Shown here: one piece after another, positions 1 to 7,478 of the stretch
Layout of the letters: each line of letters begins with the position of its first letter
Numbering within the stretch: position 1 is the stretch's first letter
NCBI GenBank assembly: GCA_033344875.1
Contig: JAWPMO010000001.1
Location: forward strand, 1,575,595-1,639,594
Origin: Ilumatobacteraceae bacterium
Lineage (GTDB): Bacteria; Actinomycetota; Acidimicrobiia; Acidimicrobiales; Ilumatobacteraceae
Direction of reading: 5' to 3'
Length of the DNA: 64,000 nucleotides
Position numbers and translations under genes: made by a program
Notes under the pieces: model-generated
Databases searched by the model: none
Told to the model about the DNA's origin: nothing
What the model saw: the letters and a program-made list of their open reading frames with translations, nothing else

Positions 1-1233
1 ATCGACTACATCAGCGGCTGGTTCACCGAGCATCCGCTGTACGACGCGGCCGGTCAGCCGATCCTCGTGCCCGAGTGGAACTTCCCCGGCCGCGGCAAGG
101 TCGAGAGCCAGCTCAACCGGGCCATGGCCGTGCTCACCCGCACCGAGAAGGTCCTCAACGCACTCCCCCTGCGCGGCAGGCAGGCCGAGTTCACGGCGAC
201 ACTCGAAGACAAGCGCAGTGAGATCGAGACCGCCAAGCAGTACGTCGAGCTGTACGGCCTCTACACCGAGTGCGAGGCGATCTACCAGGTCGACAACCTG
301 CTCGCACTCTGGGACACGCTCGACGCCGACACGCAGGCGACCTTCAACTTCGACCCGCGGGTCGTCGACTGGGAGTACTACGTCACCCAGATCCACCTGC
401 CGTCGATCGTGCAGCACGCACGCGTCAAGACGACACCCGGCAAGTCGCGCAGCACCGACCGAGCGACCCGGCTCCGCAAGCAGGTGCTCGACCCTCGACG
501 CCAGGTCGTGGCCTTCGACCTCGAGAACACACTGATCGCGTCGAACGTGGTCGAGAGTTACTCGTTCCTCGCCACTCGCCGCCTCAACGGTCCGGAACGT
601 GCCCGCTACGTGATGCGCACGCTCACCGAAGCCCCTGGGCTGCTGAAGATGGACCGCCGTGACCGCACCGACTTCCTGCGCCACTTCTACCGCCGCTACG
701 AAGATGCACCGGTCGAGCAGATCGAGGCCGACGCCAGGGCGATGATGCACCAGCTGATCCTCACGAAGAGCTTCCCCGAGGGTCTCCGCCGGGTGCGTGA
801 GCACCGGGAGCTCGGCCACCGCACCGTGCTGATCACCGGCGCCCTCAGCTTCGCGGTCGAGAACCTGCGGCCGCTGTTCGACGAGATCTTCGCCGCCGAG
901 ATGAGCATCCGGCCCGACGGCACGTACTCGGGCGAGATGAGCACCGTGCCGCCCACCGGCGAGGCCCGCGCCCAGCTGCTGTCCGACTACTGCGACGCCG
1001 AGGGGTTCCGGCTCGACGAGTGCGTGGCGTACGCCGACTCGTCGTCCGACCTGCCGCTGTTCGAGGCGGTCGGGTTCCCGGTCGCCGTCAACCCCGAGAC
1101 CCGCCTGGCCAACATCGCCCGCAAGCGCGGCTGGCTGGTCGAGAACTGGTCGAAGGCCAAGGGCGCACCGAAGCCGCTGCTGCCGATCGGCGACATGCTC
1201 GCCGAGTCCGAGCGCCGGAAGGTGTTCTCATGA
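1..1233 (+). CDS. Reductase-like / HAD-IB hydrolase fusion, 5' end outside window
   Basis: The reading frame is open from base 1, so the N-terminus lies upstream; 410 codons are visible. The first 150 or so residues, with a WEYY-type motif near bases 370-400, resemble the C-terminal part of fatty-acyl-CoA-reductase-like proteins. The rest is a HAD-IB phosphatase domain: motif I is DLENT at 517-531, a TG motif II lies near 835, and an ADSSSD motif around 1033-1050 supplies the acidic residues of the last HAD motif. The second Asp of the usual DxDxT is Glu here, so general acid chemistry may differ. Downstream lie a dehydrogenase, a lactate-racemase-like protein and an acyltransferase on the same strand, which suggests a role in lipid or fatty alcohol/aldehyde metabolism. 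The HAD assignment is firm. The reductase half is inferred from weak resemblance in the visible part. Confidence 0.75.
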   Translation: MDYISGWFTEHPLYDAAGQPILVPEWNFPGRGKVESQLNRAMAVLTRTEKVLNALPLRGRQAEFTATLEDKRSEIETAKQYVELYGLYTECEAIYQVDNLLALWDTLDADTQATFNFDPRVVDWEYYVTQIHLPSIVQHARVKTTPGKSRSTDRATRLRKQVLDPRRQVVAFDLENTLIASNVVESYSFLATRRLNGPERARYVMRTLTEAPGLLKMDRRDRTDFLRHFYRRYEDAPVEQIEADARAMMHQLILTKSFPEGLRRVREHRELGHRTVLITGALSFAVENLRPLFDEIFAAEMSIRPDGTYSGEMSTVPPTGEARAQLLSDYCDAEGFRLDECVAYADSSSDLPLFEAVGFPVAVNPETRLANIARKRGWLVENWSKAKGAPKPLLPIGDMLAESERRKVFS

Positions 1234-1245
1234 ATCGCGACTTGA

Positions 1246-1393
1246 GTTGCGAGTTGTGCCGGGAGGTCGAGCGGATAGGTGAGGCTCTGCCGAACCTGGC
1301 CGCTCGACACTCCCAATGGATACGGGGAGGAATCAGCGGAATGAAAAGGAGCGGAGCGACCTATCCGCTGATCCTCCAGGCACAACTCGTGAT
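1246..1393. repeat. Long imperfect inverted repeat between genes
   Basis: Arms at 1246-1280 and 1359-1393 are inverted copies of each other (28 of 35 positions match by eye), with 78 bases between. The arm tips carry the core GAGTTGTGCC, which recurs as the short hairpins at 2621-2651 and 5276-5306. The interior at 1326-1340 contains a further partial copy of the inner arm sequence. No coding frame in it looks real. It has the layout of a small MITE- or REP-type element with terminal inverted repeats. It sits between the HAD gene stop and the dehydrogenase start inside an apparent operon. Confidence 0.7.
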
Positions 1394-1405
1394 GGGGGGT
1401 TTCCG

Positions 1406-2602
1406 ATGAGGGCGTTGCAGATCCGCCGTTCGGCCGGCAAGTTCGGCATGGCCCGGATCGCGTCGGCGGTCGCTCCAGCCACCGCTGCCCGCATCGGTCC
1501 ACTCGAACTCCGCACGATCGACGACCCCGAGTGCCCCGGCGACGGCTGGCACCGGGTCAACACCCGGCTCGCCGGCATCTGCGGGTCCGACCTGTCGTTG
1601 GTCGAAGGACACGCCTCCACGTACTTCGACGACTACGTCAGCTTCCCGTTCGTGCCCGGCCACGAGGTCGTCGGCGAACTCGACGACGGCACACGAGTGA
1701 TCCTCGAACCGGTGCTCGGCCACGAAGCTCGTGGGCACACTCCCCCGTTCGAGGGCGCTGCACCCGGCGACGGCGACGACTACGCCCACGTGGCCACCGT
1801 CTCGGTGAACGGCATGGTCGACGCCGGAATCCAGACCGGGTTCTGCTGCTCGACCGGCGGCGGTTGGGCACCCTGGTTCTGGGCCCACGAGTCACAGCTC
1901 CACCGGATCGACGACTCGATGCCCGACGAGCGCGCCGTGCTCGTGGAGCCGCTCGCCGGCGGCATCCACGCCGCGCTGCTCGCCTGGCCGACCGTGCGGG
2001 GCGCCGAGAAACCGATCGTCGCCGTGCTCGGCGCCGGCACGATGGGCCTCGCCGCGATCGCCGGCCTGCGCCGCTACGTGCCCGGTGTCCGGATCGTCGT
2101 CGGTGCCCGCTACCCACACCAGATGGCACTCGCCACGGCGATCGGCGCCGACATCGTGGTCCAGGCGGCCAAGCTCGACCGTGCGGTCCGTCGTGAGGCC
2201 GGCTGCCACCTGATCGGCGACACGCTGTCGTCGGGCGCGCACGTCACGATCGACGCCGTCGGGAACAGCGACTCGATCACCGACTGCCTCCGCATCACCC
2301 GCCCCCGTGGCCGGGTCGTGTTGATGGGCATGCCGGCCGAGGTCCGGCTCGACCTCACGGGGCTCTGGCACCGGGAAACCGAACTCAAGGGTGCGTACAC
2401 GTACGGCACCGAGACGATGCCCGACGGCACCACCGCCCGCACGTTCGATCTCGCGATCGACACTGTGAACCACTACGAGGCCGAGCGTCTGCTCTCGGCC
2501 ACCTACACGCTCGACGATCACGTCGACGCCGTCGCCCATGCTGCCGCAGCGGGCCGACGCGGCGCCGTCAAGATCGCCTTCGACCTGAGGAGCAACGCCT
2601 GA
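1406..2602 (+). CDS. Medium-chain dehydrogenase/reductase (zinc-type alcohol dehydrogenase fold)
   Basis: A 398-residue MDR-family NAD(P)-dependent dehydrogenase. Catalytic-zinc-type ligands are visible as Cys59 (GICGSD) and His86-Glu87 (PGHE), and the Rossmann motif LGAGTMG lies at 208-214. The lobe that normally carries four structural-zinc cysteines (after residue 100) has none in the usual spacing and holds a His/Gly/Asp-rich loop instead, so structural zinc is probably absent. The ATG at 1406 is chosen because GGGGGG lies just upstream and because the earlier in-frame start would read through the inverted repeat. It is the second gene of a four-gene plus-strand set. The substrate is unknown; a fatty alcohol, aldehyde or polyol would fit the neighbours, but this is inference. 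Confidence 0.8.
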   Translation: MRALQIRRSAGKFGMARIASAVAPATAARIGPLELRTIDDPECPGDGWHRVNTRLAGICGSDLSLVEGHASTYFDDYVSFPFVPGHEVVGELDDGTRVILEPVLGHEARGHTPPFEGAAPGDGDDYAHVATVSVNGMVDAGIQTGFCCSTGGGWAPWFWAHESQLHRIDDSMPDERAVLVEPLAGGIHAALLAWPTVRGAEKPIVAVLGAGTMGLAAIAGLRRYVPGVRIVVGARYPHQMALATAIGADIVVQAAKLDRAVRREAGCHLIGDTLSSGAHVTIDAVGNSDSITDCLRITRPRGRVVLMGMPAEVRLDLTGLWHRETELKGAYTYGTETMPDGTTARTFDLAIDTVNHYEAERLLSATYTLDDHVDAVAHAAAAGRRGAVKIAFDLRSNA

Positions 2603-2620
2603 TGATCGTGTCCAGCACCG

Positions 2621-2651
2621 ATCGCGAGTTGTGCCTGGCACAACTCGCGAT
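2621..2651. repeat. Perfect palindrome, 14-bp arms and 3-base loop
   Basis: The arms 2621-2634 and 2638-2651 are perfect inverted copies around CTG. The arm core GAGTTGTGCC is the same as at the tips of the 1246-1393 element and in the 5276-5306 palindrome. It lies between the dehydrogenase stop (2602) and the next start (2670). There is no T-tract, so a classical terminator is unlikely. It may be a REP-like element or an RNA processing/stability hairpin inside the operon. Confidence 0.8.
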
Positions 2652-2669
2652 GACCGAGGGTGAGCGCTG

Positions 2670-4256
2670 ATGCCCCGTCCCGGATTCGTCCTCGACGTCG
2701 ATCGTTCGACGCCGCCCATCCTGTTCTGGCGCGGCGAGAACTTCAGCCTCGAGAAGCTGCCCGCCGACCGCAGCCGTGTGATCTACCCGGCCGAGCCGCT
2801 GCCAGGCCTCGACGACGTCGACGGCGCGATCCGCAACGCGCTGCTCAACCCGATCGACATGGACCCGTTGCCGGCGCTGCTCAAGCCCGACATGAAGCTC
2901 ACGATCTGCTTCGACGACGCCAGCCTGTCACTGCCCAAGATGCGGCGACCCGACAACCGCCAGCGCATCATCGAAGCCGTGCTCGACCTGGCCGCTGCGG
3001 CCGGCGTCGACGACATCCACCTGATCGCCGCGCTCGGCCTGCACCGTCGCATGCACGACTACGAACTGCGTCACGTGCTCGGCGACCGCATCTTCGATGC
3101 GTTCCACCCGCGCGGCATGCTGTACCAGCACGACGCCGAGGACTACGACAACCTGACCGTGATCGGCGAGACCGACCAGGGTGAGGTGCTCGAGATCAAC
3201 AAGCGGGTCGCCGACTCCGACCTCGTCGTGTACGCCAACCTCAACCAGGTCGCGATGGACGGCGGCTGGAAGTCGATCACGACCGGTGTGGCCAGCTACC
3301 GCTGCCTCAGCTTCCACCACAACCCACAGACACTGCAGAACACCCGCAGCCTCATGGACCGCCACAAGAGCGACCTCCACAAGAGCGTCTGGCGGCTCGG
3401 CAAGGTCCTGCAAGATCACGGCCCGCAGATCTTCACGGTCGAAACCACGATCAACAACGACGCGTTCCCGTCGCCGTTCGACTTCCTCTCCAAGCGCGAA
3501 TGGGAGTGGACGGCGAAGGACCGCGCGTTGTTCCTCGGCACGCAGAAGTCGCTGAACCGCACCCCGAACCGCCTCGCCCGCAAGATCTTCCACGGCATCG
3601 AGGCGCCATACGCGATGACCAGCGTGCAGGCCGGGTTCACGCCCTCGGTGCACGAGCACACGCTCGAACACGTCCACGCCCAGCACATCGTGCCGGTCGA
3701 GGGGCAGACCGACATCCTCACCATGGGCATCCCGTTCATCAGCCCGTACAACCCCGAGGGCATCATGAACCCGATCCTCGTGATGTGCATGGGGCTCGGC
3801 TACCTGTTCAACATGTACCGCAACAAGCCGCTGGTGCGCGAGGGCGGGGTCGTGATCATGACCCACCCGACGTACCGCGAGTTCAACCCGGTGCACCACC
3901 CGAGCTACATCGACTTCTTCGACGAGGTGCTCGCCGACACCACCGACCCGGTCGTGATGAGCGAGAAGTGGGAGCAGAAGTACGCCGAAGACGAGTGGTA
4001 CCGCCACCTGTACCGCACCGGCAACGCCTACCACGGCGTGCACCCGTTCTACGCCTGGTACTGGGGTGCACACGGTCAGCAGTGGGCCGGCAAAGTGATC
4101 ATCGTCGGCGGCGACCCGTCGACGGTGCGCCGCCTCGGCTTCACGCCGGCCAGCACGATGGACGACGCGTTCGAGATCGCCAGCGACGTCGTCGGCCGCA
4201 CCCCGACCATCTCCCACCTCCACGTGCCGAGCGTGCTCGTTGCCGACGTCGTCTGA
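2670..4256 (+). CDS. LarA-like (lactate racemase domain, DUF2088) protein
   Basis: A 528-residue protein related to the nickel-pincer lactate racemase LarA. Visible family landmarks are the N-terminal acidic motif FDDASLSLP at 81-89, the ALGLHRRM motif at 121-128, INKRVADSD at 176-184, and GGWKSITTGVAS at 198-209. Lys201 aligns with the lysine that anchors the pincer cofactor in LarA. The middle (about 230-330) is longer than in LarA and unlike it. No larB, larC or larE cofactor genes are in the window, so cofactor use is unproven. The start has a GAGGG ribosome site. The gene lies 67 bases after the dehydrogenase and 3 bases before the acyltransferase, so it is probably cotranscribed. An isomerisation or racemisation of a 2-hydroxy acid or polyol in lipid assembly is a guess. 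Confidence 0.75.
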   Translation: MPRPGFVLDVDRSTPPILFWRGENFSLEKLPADRSRVIYPAEPLPGLDDVDGAIRNALLNPIDMDPLPALLKPDMKLTICFDDASLSLPKMRRPDNRQRIIEAVLDLAAAAGVDDIHLIAALGLHRRMHDYELRHVLGDRIFDAFHPRGMLYQHDAEDYDNLTVIGETDQGEVLEINKRVADSDLVVYANLNQVAMDGGWKSITTGVASYRCLSFHHNPQTLQNTRSLMDRHKSDLHKSVWRLGKVLQDHGPQIFTVETTINNDAFPSPFDFLSKREWEWTAKDRALFLGTQKSLNRTPNRLARKIFHGIEAPYAMTSVQAGFTPSVHEHTLEHVHAQHIVPVEGQTDILTMGIPFISPYNPEGIMNPILVMCMGLGYLFNMYRNKPLVREGGVVIMTHPTYREFNPVHHPSYIDFFDEVLADTTDPVVMSEKWEQKYAEDEWYRHLYRTGNAYHGVHPFYAWYWGAHGQQWAGKVIIVGGDPSTVRRLGFTPASTMDDAFEIASDVVGRTPTISHLHVPSVLVADVV

Positions 4257-4259
4257 CCC

Positions 4260-5264
4260 ATGGCTGCCGTCGACCGATACCTGAAGAGCGGGCAGCGCGC
4301 CGTCGGCAAGGTCGAGCGCGCCGTGCAGAAGGCCGCCAGGCCGCTGCGCTCGTGCGGGTTCCCGTACCGGGCCCCGAACGTGCCGAAGGGTGTCGAGGTG
4401 CCGGTCGAAGAATCGAAGCTCGGCGCCAACTACGACACCGAATGGGCACGCAAGCCGATCTCGCGTGCGGTGCGTGGCGTGTTCACCGAGGGCCCGTTGC
4501 GGCTGGCGGTCAAGGGCATCGCCAATTCGGAGGTCAAGGGCGTCGACCGGCTCGCCGACCTGATGCGGCTCGACGACCCGCCGCCGGTGATCTTCGCCCC
4601 CAACCACCACAGCCACGTCGACACCGGGTTGATGATCCGGTCGATCCCGATGTGCTGGCGCCGCGAACTCGTCGTGGCCGCCGCCGCCGACTACTTCTTC
4701 GACAAGCAGTGGAAGGCTGCCGTTTCGGCGCTGACGCTCAACGCGATCCCGATCGACCGCGAGGTCACCGGGCGCAAGTCGAGCGACATGTTCCGCGACC
4801 TCGTCGCCGACGGCCACAGCCTGCTGATCTACCCGGAGGGCGGCCGCTCCCCCGACGGCTGGGGTCAGGAGTTCAAGGGCGGCGCGGCCTACCTGTCGTC
4901 ACGCACGGGCGCACCGGTGGTGCCGGTGTTCATCGACGGCACCGGCGCGATCTTCGGCAAGGGCATGAAGCGCCCCAAGCCCGGCCGCACGAAGGTGATC
5001 TTCGGCGCTCCGCTGCGCCCGGCCGAGGGCGAGAACACCCGCCGGTTCAACGCCCGCATCGAGGCCGCGGTCACGCGACTCGGCGACGAGGCGATCACCG
5101 ACTACTGGACGGCCACCAAGCGGGCAGCGAACGGCACGAACCCGAAGCTGACGGGCCCGGAGTACAACGGTTGGCGTCGAGAGTGGGAACTCAGCGAGCG
5201 CCGCAAGCTCGGCGCCGCCGGCCTGCGTCGGCGCCAGAAGCGTCGCTGGCCCGACCTCGGCTGA
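4260..5264 (+). CDS. 1-acyl-glycerol-3-phosphate acyltransferase family (PlsC)
   Basis: A 334-residue PlsC/LPLAT acyltransferase, expected at the inner face of the membrane. The catalytic HX4D motif is NHHSHVD (His116, Asp121), and the acyl-acceptor phosphate motif is PEGGRS at 192-197. Residues 135-165 are moderately hydrophobic. It starts 3 bases after the LarA-like gene, so the two are almost certainly one transcript. The acceptor could be lysophosphatidate or an unusual polar head group; the presence of a reductase/phosphatase, a dehydrogenase and a racemase-like gene in the same operon makes a specialised lipid possible. The family assignment is firm; the substrate is not. Confidence 0.85.
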   Translation: MAAVDRYLKSGQRAVGKVERAVQKAARPLRSCGFPYRAPNVPKGVEVPVEESKLGANYDTEWARKPISRAVRGVFTEGPLRLAVKGIANSEVKGVDRLADLMRLDDPPPVIFAPNHHSHVDTGLMIRSIPMCWRRELVVAAAADYFFDKQWKAAVSALTLNAIPIDREVTGRKSSDMFRDLVADGHSLLIYPEGGRSPDGWGQEFKGGAAYLSSRTGAPVVPVFIDGTGAIFGKGMKRPKPGRTKVIFGAPLRPAEGENTRRFNARIEAAVTRLGDEAITDYWTATKRAANGTNPKLTGPEYNGWRREWELSERRKLGAAGLRRRQKRRWPDLG

Positions 5265-5275
5265 CGTCGGCACGC

Positions 5276-5306
5276 ATCACGAGTTGCGCCTGGCACAACT
5301 CGTGAT
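5276..5306. repeat. Palindrome between convergent genes
   Basis: The arms 5276-5289 and 5293-5306 pair over 14 bases with one mismatch around CTG. It is the third copy of the element seen at 1246-1393 and 2621-2651. It fills almost the whole gap between the plus-strand plsC stop (5264) and the minus-strand LysM stop (5307), so here it could also end transcription from both sides. No T-tract follows on either strand. Confidence 0.75.
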
Positions 5307-5963
5307 TCAGTCGCAGGAGCCGCCGGCGGGGATGTTGAGCGTGGCCCCGACCAGGAAGGTGTCCATGACACCGCCCGGGTTCGCGGCGTAGAGGTCGTCG
5401 GTGCTGATGTCGTACTGGTTGGCGACCTTGGTCGGATTCTCGCCCGCCACGATCTCATGTGTGCAGGCAACGCCGTCGGTGCCGGTGTCACCGTCGTCAT
5501 CACCGTCGTCATCACCATCGTCGCCACCGGAATCCGTGCCCGGGTCGGTGTCGCCACCCGTGTCGGTGTCGGTGGCCGTGCCGGGCACCAGCGCATCGGG
5601 CGGGATCTTGATCGTCTGGCCCGGCAGGATCAGCTGGTTGGCACCGTCGGCGAACTGGTTGTAGTTGATCAGCTGTTCGAGCGTGATGTCGTACAGCGCC
5701 GCGATCCGGCCGAGGCTGTCGCCACCCTGGATCTCGTAGGACTGCTCCGACGGCGAGCGGGTGCCGGCCACGAGGTCTTCGGGCGGCAACGTCGTCGTGG
5801 TCGTCGTAGTCGTGGCTGGAGCGACCTCGACGAAGCTGGTCGGCTGGATGTTCGCGATCGTCGCGCCGGCCCCGGTCGGGGTCGACCCGCCGCAACCTGA
5901 AGCCAGCAGCAACGGTCCGACGCCGAAAGCGGCGAGAGCGACGGCGCGCGGCGTGATCTGCAT
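5307..5963 (-). CDS. Secreted lipoprotein with two LysM domains
   Basis: A 218-residue protein with a lipoprotein signal peptide: a hydrophobic stretch ending in LLLASGC, with lipidated Cys24. A Thr-rich linker leads to the first LysM domain (about 76-123, starting YEIQGGDSLGRIA), then a Gly/Asp-rich linker, then a second, more divergent LysM (about 164-214). LysM modules bind peptidoglycan or other GlcNAc polymers, so this is probably a cell-wall-associated lipoprotein with no catalytic domain. The ATG at 5963 lies 7 bases after a TACGCT box, which suggests a leaderless transcript. The gene follows gltD by 62 bases on the same strand but probably has its own promoter. Confidence 0.85.
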   Translation of the reverse strand: MQITPRAVALAAFGVGPLLLASGCGGSTPTGAGATIANIQPTSFVEVAPATTTTTTTTLPPEDLVAGTRSPSEQSYEIQGGDSLGRIAALYDITLEQLINYNQFADGANQLILPGQTIKIPPDALVPGTATDTDTGGDTDPGTDSGGDDGDDDGDDDGDTGTDGVACTHEIVAGENPTKVANQYDISTDDLYAANPGGVMDTFLVGATLNIPAGGSCD

Positions 5964-5970
5964 ACGGCCC

Positions 5971-5976
5971 AGCGTA
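5971..5976 (-). promoter_or_regulatory. -10 box of LysM lipoprotein (leaderless)
   Basis: On the minus strand TACGCT ends 7 bases before the ATG at 5963, and no Shine-Dalgarno sequence is present. The placement fits transcription starting at or next to the start codon. Confidence 0.5.
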
Positions 5977-6025
5977 GGCGGTACGGCCGGTGAGACGGCA
6001 GCACCCGGCCGTCGGCCGAGGCGTC

Positions 6026-7477
6026 TCACATCAACGGGCGGTCGGTCGGCGCGATCGGCACGGGCAGCTTGGTCTCGCCCATCAGGTACCGGTCGGCACC
6101 AGCGGCAGCCGCCCGTCCCTCGGCGATCGCCCACACGATCAGACTCTGGCCGCGGCCCATGTCGCCCGCCACGAACACGCCGGGAACCTTGCTCATGTAC
6201 TCGGCGCTGCGCTTGACGTTGCCGCGCTCGTCGTACTCCACGCCGAGCTGTTCGAGCCACGAACCCTGCTCGGGACCGACGAAGCCGAGCGCGAGGAACA
6301 CGTAGTCGGCGGGCAGTTCGCGGTCGGTGCCCTCGACCTGCTGGAAGCGACCGTCGACCATCTCGACCTCGTGGATCGACAGGGCGCGGACGTTGCCCTC
6401 ACCGTCGTCGAGGAACTCGGCGGTGTTCACGGCGTAGATCCGCTCGCCGCCCTCGTCGTGGGCCGACGTGACCTTGTAGACGAACGCGAACTGCGGCCAC
6501 GGATTGGTCCCGGCCCGCTCCTCGGGTGGCCGCGGCATGATCTCGAGCTGGGTGACCGACGCAGCGCCCTGGCGGTGCGCCGTACCCAGACAGTCGGCGC
6601 CGGTGTCGCCACCACCGATGATCACCACGTGCTTGCCCTCGACGTCGATCGGCGAAGCCTCCATGTCGCCGAGCTGCACCCGGTTGGCGAGGGGCAGGTA
6701 CTCCATCGCCTGGTGGATGTTGTTCAGCTCACGGCCGGGGACCGGCAGGTCACGCCACTTGGTCGCACCGCACGCCAACACGATCGCGTCGTACGACGCG
6801 TAGAGCACGTTGATGTCGACGTTCTCACCCACCACCGCGTTGGTGCGGAACTCGGTCCCCTCGGCCGACATCTGCTCGAGGCGTCGGTCGATGTGACGCT
6901 TCTCCATCTTGAACTCGGGGATGCCGTAGCGCAGCAGGCCACCGATCCGGTCGGCGCGCTCGAGCACCACGACCTCGTGGCCGGCGCGGGTGAGCTGCTG
7001 GGCGGCCGCCAATCCGGCAGGGCCCGACCCGATCACCGCAACGCGCTTGCCGGTCCTGACCGACGGCACCTGCGGGATGACCCAACCCTCGTCGAACGCC
7101 TTGTCGATGATCTCGACCTCGACCTGCTTGATCGCCACGGGCGGCTGGTTGATGCCGAGCACGCACGACGACTCGCACGGTGCCGGGCACAGCCGACCCG
7201 TGAACTCGGGGAAGTTGTTGGTGGCGTGCAGCCGATCGATCGCCTCGCGCCAGTGGTCGCGATAGACGAGGTCGTTCCAGTCGGGGATGAGGTTGCCGAG
7301 CGGGCAGCCGTTGTTGCAGAACGGGATGCCGCAGTCCATGCAGCGCCCGGCCTGGGTCTTCAGCTTGTCTTCGGGGAAGTCTTCGTAGACCTCCTTCCAG
7401 TCCTTCAACCGGACCGGAACCGGTCGATACTGCGGAACCTCGCGGTCCCACTTCAGAAAGCCAGTCGTCTCGCCCAT
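6026..7477 (-). CDS. gltD: Glutamate synthase small subunit
   Basis: A 483-residue NADPH-dependent GOGAT beta subunit. The N-terminus carries the cysteine cluster CMDCGIPFCNNGCPLGN and CPAPCESSC that binds 4Fe-4S centres. The FAD-binding motif GSGPAGLAAAQ follows, then the NADPH-binding motif GGGDTGADC. The C-terminal GDMGRGQSL motif completes the flavoprotein fold. It passes electrons from NADPH to the large subunit, which makes glutamate from 2-oxoglutarate and glutamine. The ATG lies one base after the gltB stop, so translation is almost certainly coupled. Length and motifs are normal for the family. Confidence 0.97.
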   Translation of the reverse strand: MGETTGFLKWDREVPQYRPVPVRLKDWKEVYEDFPEDKLKTQAGRCMDCGIPFCNNGCPLGNLIPDWNDLVYRDHWREAIDRLHATNNFPEFTGRLCPAPCESSCVLGINQPPVAIKQVEVEIIDKAFDEGWVIPQVPSVRTGKRVAVIGSGPAGLAAAQQLTRAGHEVVVLERADRIGGLLRYGIPEFKMEKRHIDRRLEQMSAEGTEFRTNAVVGENVDINVLYASYDAIVLACGATKWRDLPVPGRELNNIHQAMEYLPLANRVQLGDMEASPIDVEGKHVVIIGGGDTGADCLGTAHRQGAASVTQLEIMPRPPEERAGTNPWPQFAFVYKVTSAHDEGGERIYAVNTAEFLDDGEGNVRALSIHEVEMVDGRFQQVEGTDRELPADYVFLALGFVGPEQGSWLEQLGVEYDERGNVKRSAEYMSKVPGVFVAGDMGRGQSLIVWAIAEGRAAAAGADRYLMGETKLPVPIAPTDRPLM

Positions 7478-7478
7478 C

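Noticed and set aside
2928-4817. A 629-codon minus-strand frame opposite the LarA-like and plsC genes
   Set aside because: Low-complexity Val/His/Asp composition, no motif, no start signal; both plus-strand genes have clear family motifs.
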